64,000 bases of DNA from Lentimicrobiaceae bacterium (GCA_020636745.1 JACJXH010000002.1:62001-126000); one strand, 5' to 3'. Positions 14,376-23,409 are shown, counted from the stretch's first letter. The notes: generated from the sequence alone by a model not told the origin. A program made the numbers and translations.

Positions 14376-16624
14376 GATACAACCTCCTTCATATTTTCTT
14401 CATTATGATTCACAAATGTTACAAAATTGCCACGCATTCCGGTACCGCCCATCAAAGGGTCAATCATGACATTGGTAATGAGTTCGGTATCGTTGGCTCC
14501 TTTGCCAAAAGCACGCGAAAGTTCCTTCATATGATGTCCGAAGCCGTGTACCATATAAATAGAGTCCCAGCGAATGCGTTCAGTGACTCTTACTTTTACA
14601 GGAAATACTGAAACCACTCCATCCTGATTTTTCAGGTAGGTATAACTCCCATCACTGAGTCCCCACAAACGTGCAACACGCGGATTTATCCAAACAGCAT
14701 TTTCCTTCATCAGGTCGGTGAGGTTCGGATTATTGGCTGTGCGGCTGAACGTGTGCATGGGTGCACGACCGTATATCAGGCGGTAAAAACCTTCTTCCGG
14801 TTCAGGGTGAGGTGTATAAACCGGAATGGCATCAAAGCCGGCTGCGGCCAGAGCTTCGGAATATAATTCAATTTTGCCTGATGCTGTAGGGAAGGTATGG
14901 GGTATGGTGGGGTCAAGATAGGGCGTGCCATGTTTTCTGGGCAATACGATAACTCCCGTTTTTTCAATCTCTTCAAGTGAAGACCCGAGTTGTTTCAATT
15001 GCCAGTCAAGCACTTCTTTATAATCTTCATACTCAAACCATGCGTGAAGACCCAGCCTTTCTCCAATTTGTTTGGCTATCCACCAGGCGGGTTTGGTTTC
15101 ATACATGGGTTCGATGGCAGGTGAGCGCAAGGCGATGGTGGGCTCACGGTGAGGTGAGTCGCGCAGGTCATCATAGCGCTCAAGGTAAGTGCATTCGGGT
15201 AAAATAACATCAGCATAACCGGTAACTTCGGTGGGCATAGTATCCACTACTACAACCAGGTCAAGTTCCTGAAGTGCTTTTTCCATCTGATTCTTAAGTG
15301 GAATTGCCATAGGAAGGTTGGTGCCGGCAATAATCCAGCCATGTATCTGATGTTTGTTTTCTTCCGAGGCAACCGAGCAGTCAATAAAAGCATTGGTTAC
15401 CGACATTTTTGCAAAGGGGTATTTCCCATTCAGTGTTTCCACCCATGACCATGCTGGTTTAGGGTAGGCCGGATGCGGATGGTCGGGGATATTCACTCCT
15501 TCTTTCAGGAAGAAACCACCTCTTGCTCCCCACGATCCCAACAGTGCATTTAAGATGGCAATGGCTCTTGAACGCTGGGCGTCGTCGCCATACCAGGAAA
15601 CATGCCGGCCCGGGTGAACAATCACAGCAGGTGCAGCATCAGCCATTTCCTTGGCTGTTTTTCTGATCTGATCAGGCTCTATTGTTGTAATTCCGTAAGC
15701 CCACTCAGGTGTGAAATTGCGCACATGAGCTTTTAATTGTTCAAAACCTTTGGTGTGCAGTGCAACATATTCTTTGTTATATAATTCATCATAAATAAGC
15801 ACGTGAATCCATGACAGCAATAAGGCGATGTCAGTTGCCGGTTTAATCGGCAACCAGTATTTCGATTTACTGGCAGCAGTCGAAAGGCGGGGGTCAACAG
15901 TAATGATTACAGCACCCTTGTCAATGGCATCTGACATTTCCTGAACCTGGCTGTTGTGCATATTTTCGCCAATATGCGAGCCAATCAGTACCATGCACCG
16001 GGTATCGCGTATGTCAGTAGGTTCAGGGCTGCCAATCTGAAAACCGAAAGTAGTTTCAAATCCTACTTCACGGGCTCCCCGGCATTGTGCGTAAGACGGG
16101 GCCGAGATTGTGGATGAACCATAGGCTTTAAGCAGGTGAGAGAAATAATGACCGGCTGAACCATGATTGAACAGTGCAATGCTTTCCGGACCGTATTTTT
16201 CTGAAATCTCTTTCATTTTTGTGGCGACAAAGTCAAGTGCTTCATCCCAGCTGGCTTCCCGGTAGGTTTGTTTCCCGTTCTCATTAACCCTGATTAAAGG
16301 TTTTTTGAGCCGGTCTTCATCATAAACCATTCCAACGCCGCCTGTACCCCGGGGACATAACCTGCCGTTGCACTGAGGGTCCAACTCGTTGCCTATTACC
16401 TTGCTTATGCGGCCATCGCCGTTTACATGAGCCCAGCCTGCACATTTCCAAAAGCACACTTCGCAGTATGTTGGAATCCTGCGTAATGCATCTCCTCCAT
16501 GGCCGCTGCTGTTTTCGCTGCCAAATAATGGCAGGCCAAACCCCATTTTACCTGCGCCGGCTGTTACTGCAACCGCACCCAGGCCCAGTGCTGAAATTTT
16601 AATAAAGTCTCTTCGTGTTTTCAT
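14372..16624 (-). CDS. Molybdopterin oxidoreductase, polysulfide/thiosulfate reductase-type catalytic subunit
   Basis: About 750 residues of the DMSO-reductase superfamily. The N terminus has a twin-arginine signal (TRRDFIKI, residues 3-10) and a hydrophobic stretch, so the folded enzyme is exported by Tat. The proximal [4Fe-4S] site is Cys54/Cys57/Cys61/Cys90. A likely molybdenum-ligand cysteine is Cys181 in SYAQCRGAREVG. The overall pattern fits the PsrA/PhsA/SreA group that reduces polysulfide, thiosulfate or sulfur to sulfide. The frame extends upstream to a TTG at 16633; the ATG at 16624 is chosen because it directly precedes the Tat motif. The accompanying YeeE and rhodanese-like genes support a sulfur substrate. 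Confidence 0.92.
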   Translation of the reverse strand: MKTRRDFIKISALGLGAVAVTAGAGKMGFGLPLFGSENSSGHGGDALRRIPTYCEVCFWKCAGWAHVNGDGRISKVIGNELDPQCNGRLCPRGTGGVGMVYDEDRLKKPLIRVNENGKQTYREASWDEALDFVATKMKEISEKYGPESIALFNHGSAGHYFSHLLKAYGSSTISAPSYAQCRGAREVGFETTFGFQIGSPEPTDIRDTRCMVLIGSHIGENMHNSQVQEMSDAIDKGAVIITVDPRLSTAASKSKYWLPIKPATDIALLLSWIHVLIYDELYNKEYVALHTKGFEQLKAHVRNFTPEWAYGITTIEPDQIRKTAKEMADAAPAVIVHPGRHVSWYGDDAQRSRAIAILNALLGSWGARGGFFLKEGVNIPDHPHPAYPKPAWSWVETLNGKYPFAKMSVTNAFIDCSVASEENKHQIHGWIIAGTNLPMAIPLKNQMEKALQELDLVVVVDTMPTEVTGYADVILPECTYLERYDDLRDSPHREPTIALRSPAIEPMYETKPAWWIAKQIGERLGLHAWFEYEDYKEVLDWQLKQLGSSLEEIEKTGVIVLPRKHGTPYLDPTIPHTFPTASGKIELYSEALAAAGFDAIPVYTPHPEPEEGFYRLIYGRAPMHTFSRTANNPNLTDLMKENAVWINPRVARLWGLSDGSYTYLKNQDGVVSVFPVKVRVTERIRWDSIYMVHGFGHHMKELSRAFGKGANDTELITNVMIDPLMGGTGMRGNFVTFVNHNEENMKEVVS

Positions 16625-16797
16625 GAGGACCAATTCTTTTTTGACTTTCGACTACAATAGATTTCTCCTGATGTTCCCCTTTTTTTATACTTCTGTATTC
16701 TTTCTCTTACGCTTACAAAAATTTTGAAAAATCAGATTATCAAGGTTATAGTAAGCATTTTTACAGAGTTTTATGTTGGAAAAACAGAGCTCTATTG

Positions 16798-16813
16798 TTT
16801 GTTGAATAACAAA
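16798..16813. promoter_or_regulatory. Palindrome overlapping the reductase-operon promoter
   Basis: TTTGTT-GAAT-AACAAA is a perfect 6 bp inverted repeat with a 4 bp spacer. It overlaps the candidate -7 box at 16810-16817, a position suited to repression. It differs from the TGTGA-type sites elsewhere in the window. Confidence 0.35.
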
Positions 16814-16840
16814 GGTATATTAAAGTATGTTATATCCAAT
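16810..16840 (-). promoter_or_regulatory. Candidate promoter of the reductase operon
   Basis: On the minus strand the -7 box is TACCTTTG (16810-16817), preceded at 19 nt by ATTG (16837-16840), a one-mismatch -33 box. It would leave a leader of about 180 nt before the ATG at 16624. Confidence 0.45.
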
Positions 16841-17107
16841 ATTTGTTTATCGATATTGATATTGCTTAACATGCAGATAATCAGTAGAAAACAAACCAGG
16901 TAGTTTTGGGGCTTTAATTTCATATCCTCATAAAGTATTGAAAAACAGCATTGTATAAAATTGTTTAGAATGCATATAAATTTGAAGGAAATTTTTTAAA
17001 ACACTGAATATCAAATAGTAGGGCGTTTGTCGAACTTGTCAATATAAAAGTCGTCAGGCGTCATAAAATAATATGACCTTAAGCCCGGGTATGTTTAAAA
17101 ATCATTG

Positions 17108-17137
17108 TTTGACCCTTGTAATTTCTTATTAGTTTTG
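17108..17137 (+). promoter_or_regulatory. Candidate promoter of the Rieske/cytochrome operon
   Basis: TTTG at 17108-17111 and TAGTTTTG at 17130-17137 match the -33 and -7 boxes, separated by 18 nt (19 is usual). The predicted transcript start would fall only a few bases before the TTG at 17146. That argues for the GTG at 17155 as start codon, or for a nearly leaderless message. Confidence 0.45.
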
Positions 17138-17145
17138 GATTTCAT

Positions 17146-17565
17146 TTGAATAACGTGAAAATTTCAGAATTTTATAACCGGCGCGCATTTCTTAAGCTGG
17201 TTCCGATTGCCGGAACTGCGTTGTTTTTGGCTTTCTGGTATATACTTACAGGAAAAAACAGGAAGTTGCTGTCAAAACCAGTGGAATGGCGTATCGATAC
17301 AAGAAAACTGGGTGACGGAGTTTATTTTTATGATAACTTTATTGTTTCGGTTAATGAGGGCAAAACCAGCATATTTTCTAACAAATGTACCCACGCGGGT
17401 TGCCTGATAAACCGGGAAATTTCGGGAGAATTGGTTTGCCCGTGTCATGGTTCAAAATTTAATGCAAAAACAGGGGCTGTTTTACGCGGGCCTGCTATTT
17501 TGCCGCTGCACAGACTAACATATAAAGTAGATTCGAAAACCGGTGAAATAGTTGTTATCAGTTAA
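17146..17565 (+). CDS. Rieske [2Fe-2S] protein
   Basis: A 139-residue membrane-anchored Rieske protein. Residues 11-35 hold an Arg-Arg motif (NRRAFLKL) and a hydrophobic segment, consistent with Tat targeting and an uncleaved anchor. The cluster-binding boxes are CTHAGC (81-86) and CPCHGS (98-103). Cys81, His83, Cys98 and His101 are ligands, and Cys86/Cys100 form the usual disulfide. It would accept electrons from menaquinol in a bc-type complex with the adjacent cytochrome b fusion, whose ATG is 2 nt after this stop. No ATG start exists; TTG at 17146 or GTG at 17155 must be used. Confidence 0.92.
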   Translation: MNNVKISEFYNRRAFLKLVPIAGTALFLAFWYILTGKNRKLLSKPVEWRIDTRKLGDGVYFYDNFIVSVNEGKTSIFSNKCTHAGCLINREISGELVCPCHGSKFNAKTGAVLRGPAILPLHRLTYKVDSKTGEIVVIS

Positions 17566-17567
17566 CT

Positions 17568-20285
17568 ATGGATAAAATGAAGAAACTGAAGGAATTACTT
17601 GTCTTTGACACCTGGGGATGGGTAGCTGCTTCTGCTTTGATTTTATGTGCGGTTTCCGGAGTTTTGTTAGCAGTTCCCTATGACATTACCAACCCGTATT
17701 TGTCAGTTAGTCGCCTGGTTACAGCCAATCAGGCTGCTTCATATGCCAGAAATGTTCATTACTGGAGTGCCCAGCTTTTTCTGATGCTGACCATTGTCCA
17801 CCTTTTCGACCATTTGCTTAATAAAGGGGAAAAAGGCATTAGGAAAAAAGGAGTTTGGTTCAGACTCTCATTTTCGTTGCTCTTTGTGTTTTATGTTATG
17901 ATTTCGGGTTTTATTTTAAAAGCCGATGGAGATAGCTTACAGGCGCAGCGTATTCTTGATTCTTTACTCCGGAGTGTTCCGTGGGCAGGTTCCATGTTGG
18001 CAGATACTTTTGTTGGCACTTCCGGAAGTTTGCAACTGCTGTATATTCAGCATGCAGCCACGGCCAGTATTATTATTTTTATTGTGGTTTTGGAGCATGT
18101 CCGTAGTTTGAATGTGAAATTAAAGACATTTATCCTCACCTTTATTATCATCGGACTTGTAAGTCTTTTTTTCAGAGCGCCATTGAGCGAACTGAATAAT
18201 GATTTGATGAAAGGACCCTGGTACTTTATCGGACTTCAGGAAATTCTGCATTGGCTGCCTCACCCATCCTATGCTGTGGCTGGTGTTATTTTTTTACCGG
18301 GAATTTTATACCTGTACTATTTTCTGCATGAGAAGAAAAAGCAATTAATCCTGAAGTTCTTCTTCGCATTCCTGGTTGTTTATGGTTTGCTTACTATTAC
18401 CGGACTCTTTTTCAGGGGAGCCATGTGGCAATGGCAATGGCCCTGGGCGCCTGGCAGCCGGATTCCGGCTTTGCTGGTAAAGGATCACTTTTTTCATCCA
18501 ACCGCCGATACTGCAAAACTTGAAATTATCGGGGGACGGGTAGAAGGGTGCATGAGTTGCCATAGTGGCATGACTGGTTTTAGTGAAGCCCATAAACCCG
18601 GGTATATTGGTTGTTATGCCTGTCATGGGGGAGACCCGCTTACACTTGATAAAAATCTGGCACACCGCAGGATGTATGTGGTGCCCGGAAATCTGTCAAA
18701 TGCATCGGCAGCCTGTGGAAATACAGGATGTCATCCTTCTGTTACTGAAAGGGTTCCCACCAGCCTTATGGCGTCTTTAACCGGTATTGTAAATGTTGAT
18801 CGGTGGGTTTTTGGTGAAAATAAAACACCCGATGGCCTGGCCAATGTGCATGATATTGGCCATCAATCAGCGGCCGATGTGCATCTCAGAAATTTGTGTG
18901 CAGGCTGTCATCTGGGCATGGAGAAAACCGTGCCGGGCCAGCATGAATGGATAGACAGGGGAGGGGGATGTTTGGCCTGTCATCTGAATTATGACGAAAA
19001 ATCCCTTTCAAGCCTTCATCAACTGAAACAGCAGCGAACATCAGAGTACTTTCCCGAATTTCACCCTGCCATTAATCTTAATATAAAAAATGATCATTGT
19101 AACAGCTGCCATAGCCGTTCGGGTCGTATCTCAATGAATTATGAAGGCTGGCATGAAACAAACCTGAAGCCTGAGGAGGCAAGAGGGCGCGATGACTTAA
19201 AAACGCTGCATGATCAACGTGTTTTTATCAGGCAACCTGCTGATGTTCATCACACAGCCGGAATGTTGTGTGTTGATTGTCACGGCTCATATGAGGTGAT
19301 GGGTGATGGAAATCAATATATGCATAAGGAAGACGCTGTAAAAATACAATGCAGCGATTGTCATGCTAAAAAGGCTCACCAAAAGTCATTGATCACACGC
19401 ACCGATCAGGAAACACAACTCATAGCCTGGCTAAGAAATTATACGACTGAAGGTGAACAGGTTGTTTTAACGCAAAAGGCAGATCGGCCATTGGTTAATA
19501 CGAGGGTTGAAGAAGACGGGAATGTATTGAAATTGATAAAGAAATCGGGGGCAGGCAAAGTCGTGATGAAACCGCCTGCAACTGTTTGCAGTGAGGGGAA
19601 AGTGCATATGAGGCTAAGTTGTGAAGCCTGCCACACCGGATGGGCTCCCCAGTGCATTGGTTGCCACAATGCTTACGAGCCTGAAACCATGGGCTTTGAC
19701 ATGCTTACACGTAAACCCCGGAAAGGAACATGGGTGGAATTTTCGGCCGAAGGTATTGCCGGGTTACCAGTTTTAGGTGTCAATGAAAATGATAACACTG
19801 TGGCCGGAGGGAAAATCACAACTTTTGTTCCCGGAATGATAATGACTATTGATAAACAGTCGTTCAATCATGCTGATGCACAGTCGTTTCACAGGCTTTA
19901 TGCACCTGTTTCGGCGCACACAACACAAAAAGCCGGACGAAGCTGTGTATCCTGTCATAACAACCCGCAGGCATTGGGTTTTGGGAGGGGAAGCCTGACT
20001 TTATCAAAATCGGGAAAATGGTTTTTTGATGCTGAATATGCTAATTCAGCCTTTGATGGATTGCCTGAAGATGCGTGGACAGGCTTTATGAAAGAAAGAG
20101 CCGGTCAGGCTGCAACCAGGTTAAATATGAGGCCGTTTAATGTTGAGGAACAAAAAAGAATACTGCTTGCAGGAGCGTGTCTGACTTGTCATTTGCCCGA
20201 ATCCAATGTTATGCGCGAATCATTGATTCATTTTGATGTCGTGCAGAGCAGGATGAGTAGTAAATGCATAAAACCGGTATGGTAA
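17568..20285 (+). CDS. Cytochrome b fused to a 12-haem multihaem cytochrome c
   Basis: 905 residues. Residues 1-300 are cytochrome b, with haem-b histidine pairs His64/His78 and His162/His177 on transmembrane helices. The x13 and x14 spacings are those of b6-type proteins. A subunit-IV-like KGPWYFIGLQEILHW segment is near 215-229. After a further membrane helix, the C-terminal 570 residues carry twelve haem-c attachment sites between about Cys328 and Cys871: eleven CxxCH and one CxxxxCH starting at Cys383. With the Rieske protein this looks like a bc complex in which a periplasmic multihaem wire replaces cytochrome c1 or f. It probably passes menaquinol electrons to a periplasmic acceptor; the partner is unknown. 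The fusion is intact in one frame. Confidence 0.93.
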   Translation: MDKMKKLKELLVFDTWGWVAASALILCAVSGVLLAVPYDITNPYLSVSRLVTANQAASYARNVHYWSAQLFLMLTIVHLFDHLLNKGEKGIRKKGVWFRLSFSLLFVFYVMISGFILKADGDSLQAQRILDSLLRSVPWAGSMLADTFVGTSGSLQLLYIQHAATASIIIFIVVLEHVRSLNVKLKTFILTFIIIGLVSLFFRAPLSELNNDLMKGPWYFIGLQEILHWLPHPSYAVAGVIFLPGILYLYYFLHEKKKQLILKFFFAFLVVYGLLTITGLFFRGAMWQWQWPWAPGSRIPALLVKDHFFHPTADTAKLEIIGGRVEGCMSCHSGMTGFSEAHKPGYIGCYACHGGDPLTLDKNLAHRRMYVVPGNLSNASAACGNTGCHPSVTERVPTSLMASLTGIVNVDRWVFGENKTPDGLANVHDIGHQSAADVHLRNLCAGCHLGMEKTVPGQHEWIDRGGGCLACHLNYDEKSLSSLHQLKQQRTSEYFPEFHPAINLNIKNDHCNSCHSRSGRISMNYEGWHETNLKPEEARGRDDLKTLHDQRVFIRQPADVHHTAGMLCVDCHGSYEVMGDGNQYMHKEDAVKIQCSDCHAKKAHQKSLITRTDQETQLIAWLRNYTTEGEQVVLTQKADRPLVNTRVEEDGNVLKLIKKSGAGKVVMKPPATVCSEGKVHMRLSCEACHTGWAPQCIGCHNAYEPETMGFDMLTRKPRKGTWVEFSAEGIAGLPVLGVNENDNTVAGGKITTFVPGMIMTIDKQSFNHADAQSFHRLYAPVSAHTTQKAGRSCVSCHNNPQALGFGRGSLTLSKSGKWFFDAEYANSAFDGLPEDAWTGFMKERAGQAATRLNMRPFNVEEQKRILLAGACLTCHLPESNVMRESLIHFDVVQSRMSSKCIKPVW

Positions 20286-20288
20286 AAT

Positions 20289-20317
20289 AAAAGCCATCCC
20301 GCAAGAGATGGCTTTTT
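20289..20317. terminator. Bidirectional terminator
   Basis: AAAAGCCATC (20289-20298) pairs with GATGGCTTTT (20307-20316) around CCGCAAGA. Runs of T on the plus side and A on the other serve both the cytochrome gene and the convergent sulfurtransferase gene. Confidence 0.85.
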
Positions 20318-20340
20318 CACAACAAAGTGCCGGTTTTCAG

Positions 20341-21207
20341 CTATTTCACAATAGGATTGTCAGCAACAGAAGCCCATTCGGCATAGGCTCCGGCGTACAA
20401 TTTTACATTCTGATAACCAGCAACTTCTTTCAGGGCGATGTAGAGAACTGCCGCTTTAATTCCAGTCTGACAGTAAACAACTACTTCTTTTTCAGGGGTA
20501 GCCCCAAAACCGGTGGCCACCTGAATAATTTCATCTTTTGATTTAAATGCGCCATTGGCAGTCTGTACTTCTTTAAAGTTCATCAGCACAGCTCCGGGCA
20601 AATGACCTTTGCTGCGTTGGTCTTTATCCATGCCATCAAATTCTGCTTTTTCGCGTGCATCAAGCAGTATAGCATTTTGGTTTCCGGACAATGCTTTCAC
20701 GGCGGCCATATCAATATTCATTTCGGGTTTCATTGAAACCTCAAAGGTTGCTGCTGGAAGGTTTTTGGCTGTTGCAGTCATGGGTATACGGGCAGCCTCC
20801 ATAAGCGCCATATCTTTATGTAAAAGATATACATCGTTGGCTCCCAGGTATTTTAAAACCCACCAAACGCGGCTGTTGTATTTTTGTGAACCATCATCGT
20901 AAATCACAATTTTAGAAGTGTTGCTTACGCCTTTTTTGCCAAAAATAGCGGCCAAATCAGCAGCATCTTTAAATTGTCCTTCAACAGGACCATCCTTATA
21001 AAGGCTTTTATGAGGTATATTGATGGCGCCTTGTATATGTTGTTTTGCATACACATCAGCAGCCTGAACATCAATCACCACCATTGATTTATTGGATTTC
21101 AGTTCCGATGCAAAAGTTTTTGCATCAATGCTGATTTCACCGGCAAATAGCTGCTGGCTAAACAAAGCCAGAGAAAAGAGGAATATGAAGATTTTCGTTT
21201 TTTTCAT
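20341..21207 (-). CDS. Periplasmic two-domain sulfurtransferase (thiosulfate sulfurtransferase type)
   Basis: 288 residues from the ATG at 21207. The frame continues 45 codons further upstream, but MKKTKIFIFLFSLALF is a clear signal peptide start. Two rhodanese domains follow. The N-terminal one has IYDDG in place of an active cysteine, as in all tandem rhodaneses. The C-terminal one has the active-site loop VVYCQTGIKAA with Cys246. The family moves sulfane sulfur from thiosulfate or 3-mercaptopyruvate to thiol acceptors. Exported, it probably works on periplasmic thiosulfate or polysulfide next to the reductase operon. It lies 7 nt after the porin gene and is probably co-transcribed with it. 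Confidence 0.9.
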   Translation of the reverse strand: MKKTKIFIFLFSLALFSQQLFAGEISIDAKTFASELKSNKSMVVIDVQAADVYAKQHIQGAINIPHKSLYKDGPVEGQFKDAADLAAIFGKKGVSNTSKIVIYDDGSQKYNSRVWWVLKYLGANDVYLLHKDMALMEAARIPMTATAKNLPAATFEVSMKPEMNIDMAAVKALSGNQNAILLDAREKAEFDGMDKDQRSKGHLPGAVLMNFKEVQTANGAFKSKDEIIQVATGFGATPEKEVVVYCQTGIKAAVLYIALKEVAGYQNVKLYAGAYAEWASVADNPIVK

Positions 21208-21214
21208 AGTTGTT

Positions 21215-22339
21215 TTAGTTAAGTTTAACCTGAATCTGAATTTGAAGCATATCGTTGGGAATCTCATTGTAGTTAACCAAATCAGTAGATGAGCTGGTTT
21301 CGGTTTTGTACATGTAATTGAGTTGAACCCTTGTCCAGTCATTGGGGTAGTAGTTCAGTCCGAATGTCATGGTTGAGTTTCTGTATGCCGAGTGGATATC
21401 GTCTTCAAGATCCATATCGGGGTCATAGGTTTCATATTTTACAACGGGCATAATTTTCCAGGGTGTATTATACATAAGCTGGGCAAAATAACCATTGCTT
21501 TTAAAATCACCAACCACAAGTTCGGGTGTTGAGCCACAGCCTCCACCCATCAGTTTTGAGCCTTTATCCTGGCCAAAGATATATTCGGCCTGTAAAATAA
21601 AGTTGTATTTTTTCAATTGAATATCAGCACCATAGCGCATGCGTTCATCCATAGTTTTAACGGTTACGTCCGGATTTTTCTGTTTGCCAAAGAGGTAGCT
21701 TCCGCCAATACTAATCCAATCGTAAGGTGCAATGACCAATCGTCCTACTACATCTTTCTTCAGGTCACCATCAAAAACATTTTTTCCGGTTCCGTTGGTA
21801 AAAGAAAGATACCATGAAAGAATGTTCTCTTTTTCAAGGCCAAAGAATTTTTTAGCACCGCTGGTACCGCTGAGCATGACGCCTAAGTCGCGATCGGGAG
21901 CTGTAAGTTCTTCCACAACTTTTGACCTGTTGATGGTGTATAAATCCTGACAGCCGGTTGAAAGTTCGAGGCCAAAAGGTTTTTTAAACTGACCCATAGA
22001 GATTCTGAACCATGGTTTGAATCTGTTGTAAGAAACGAAAGCATCCAACATATAAGGTCCATTTTGGAAGGAGCTGAACTCGGCGAGTACATAATACGAA
22101 AAATCGTAAGGGATATTGCCGGCAAAACCAAGGCGGGCACGGCGAATACACCAGCTGGCTGCATCTTTTGAAGATCCATCTGCATTGTCGCCATTGAATT
22201 CGTACCTGAACTCAGGTTGTATATAACCAATGATGGAAGGTCCACCGGTGGAAGAGGTCGGCTCCATGCAGCCCTGGGCGCTTACCGATGCTAAGCCGGC
22301 CACCATTGAAAACATTAAGGTAAATAGTAGTTTCTTCAT
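21215..22339 (-). CDS. Outer-membrane porin (phosphate-selective porin O/P-like)
   Basis: 374 residues from the ATG at 22339, with a signal peptide ending near VSAQ. The body is rich in alternating amphipathic strands (for example YVLAEFSSF, FGLNYYPNDWTRVQLNYMY) and ends in an aromatic/polar strand, typical of a 16-strand barrel of the OprO/OprP or DUF3138-like group. The role is presumably anion passage through the outer membrane. Placement between two sulfurtransferase genes suggests thiosulfate or a related anion; this is inference from context only. The frame also has an upstream non-ATG extension that is not used here. Confidence 0.82.
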   Translation of the reverse strand: MKKLLFTLMFSMVAGLASVSAQGCMEPTSSTGGPSIIGYIQPEFRYEFNGDNADGSSKDAASWCIRRARLGFAGNIPYDFSYYVLAEFSSFQNGPYMLDAFVSYNRFKPWFRISMGQFKKPFGLELSTGCQDLYTINRSKVVEELTAPDRDLGVMLSGTSGAKKFFGLEKENILSWYLSFTNGTGKNVFDGDLKKDVVGRLVIAPYDWISIGGSYLFGKQKNPDVTVKTMDERMRYGADIQLKKYNFILQAEYIFGQDKGSKLMGGGCGSTPELVVGDFKSNGYFAQLMYNTPWKIMPVVKYETYDPDMDLEDDIHSAYRNSTMTFGLNYYPNDWTRVQLNYMYKTETSSSTDLVNYNEIPNDMLQIQIQVKLN

Positions 22340-22352
22340 TGTTGTGAGTTTT

Positions 22353-22379
22353 AAAAGGGGAAGCAACCAATTGCTCCCC
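22353..22379 (-). terminator. Terminator after the rhodanese lipoprotein gene
   Basis: On the minus strand GGGGAGCAA, loop TTGG, TTGCTTCCCC (one bulge) is followed by TTTT. It lies 25 nt past the stop at 22405 and just before the porin gene, so porin transcription needs read-through or its own promoter. Confidence 0.7.
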
Positions 22380-22404
22380 CTCTGTGCTAAATATTGTTAT
22401 CAGA

Positions 22405-23409
22405 TTAGTTGGTTACTACTGCCCAGTTTTTAGGGCCTTTGTAAACAGGTTTGGCTGATGCTTTCAATTGATCATAAACCAGGTGATTGGCGCCGAAACC
22501 AATGCTTTTTGCTTTATAACCCAGAACGTTGAGCCAGAATGTGGCAATACTTGAAGTTTGTCCGGTATAGCAATAAATTAAGGCATCTTTTGAAGGATCG
22601 ATGGTTTTTACAAGGTCACCGGCCAATGAAATAACAGGTGTGTTATTGGCACCGGCAAAGTGGCCGAAAGTCAGATAATCAGCATTTGACCAGTAGTTGT
22701 GAATCTGGTAACTGGTGGCATTGGCAAGTACATCACTACCTGACATGGGTGAAAATCCTGCGTCAAGAACAGCCTGAACTCTTTCTTTAAGAATGGCGGC
22801 ACCATCAGTGGCGGTGGATGACCATACAGGCTCGTCGAAACTGCCGGCAGCAGGTGCTGCTGTGGTTACCCAGTTTGCATTGCCAACGGCAATATTTCCG
22901 TTTGCCTGCACTTCGTGTCCTGAGTTGGAAACCCAGGGTCCTTTATTGTTAGGATTCCAGCCTGCCATACCCCATTTTAAAACAACAGCGTTGGCAAAAC
23001 CTGAAAGTCGCAGTGCCATTACTGCCTGTCCGGCTGTTTGTCCGGTAAAACAAACAACGCAAATAGGTTTATCAGTGTAGTTGGCAGCAGTCGTAACTAC
23101 ATCTTTCAAAGCTACATTGATGGCATTTTTGATATGGCCGGCAGCAAAATCAGCAGCAGGACGGATATCAAACACGTGATAAGAAGGAATGGTTCCTGTT
23201 ACAGAATCAACGATACCGCCCATGTTGGTTGATTTGGGATCCACTACCCAGTTTTTAGCTAAATCAGGCAGGTCAAGCGCATTGGTCACCATATAGGTTT
23301 TTAATGTCTGATAAGCATTTACTGTTTCCGGTTCATCCTTTTTACAGGAAGTCATCATTAGTACAGGCACGAGGGCCAATAAAACCGCAAGATTGATAAG
23401 TTTTTTCAT
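22405..23409 (-). CDS. Lipoprotein with two rhodanese domains, both with catalytic Cys
   Basis: 334 residues. The signal peptide ends in a lipobox before Cys22 (LMMTSCKKDE), so it is a lipoprotein, perhaps on the outer membrane. The first rhodanese domain has VFDIRPAADFAAGHIKNAINV and the active loop CFTGQTAG with Cys120. The second has CYTGQTSS with Cys280. Having active-type cysteines in both domains is unusual, since tandem rhodaneses normally keep only the C-terminal one. It is probably a surface or periplasmic sulfane-sulfur carrier serving the porin, the sulfurtransferase and the reductase. Transcribed towards the porin gene from its own promoter region. Confidence 0.88.
   Translation of the reverse strand: MKKLINLAVLLALVPVLMMTSCKKDEPETVNAYQTLKTYMVTNALDLPDLAKNWVVDPKSTNMGGIVDSVTGTIPSYHVFDIRPAADFAAGHIKNAINVALKDVVTTAANYTDKPICVVCFTGQTAGQAVMALRLSGFANAVVLKWGMAGWNPNNKGPWVSNSGHEVQANGNIAVGNANWVTTAAPAAGSFDEPVWSSTATDGAAILKERVQAVLDAGFSPMSGSDVLANATSYQIHNYWSNADYLTFGHFAGANNTPVISLAGDLVKTIDPSKDALIYCYTGQTSSIATFWLNVLGYKAKSIGFGANHLVYDQLKASAKPVYKGPKNWAVVTN

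Larger units (their letters stand above)
16625..17145. other. Divergent control region between the reductase operon and the Rieske operon
   Basis: About 520 bp, AT-rich, with no credible gene. It holds a candidate minus-strand promoter (16810-16839), a candidate plus-strand promoter (17108-17137) and a short palindrome (16798-16813). The long leaders leave room for further regulation, but no known riboswitch was recognised. Confidence 0.6.
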
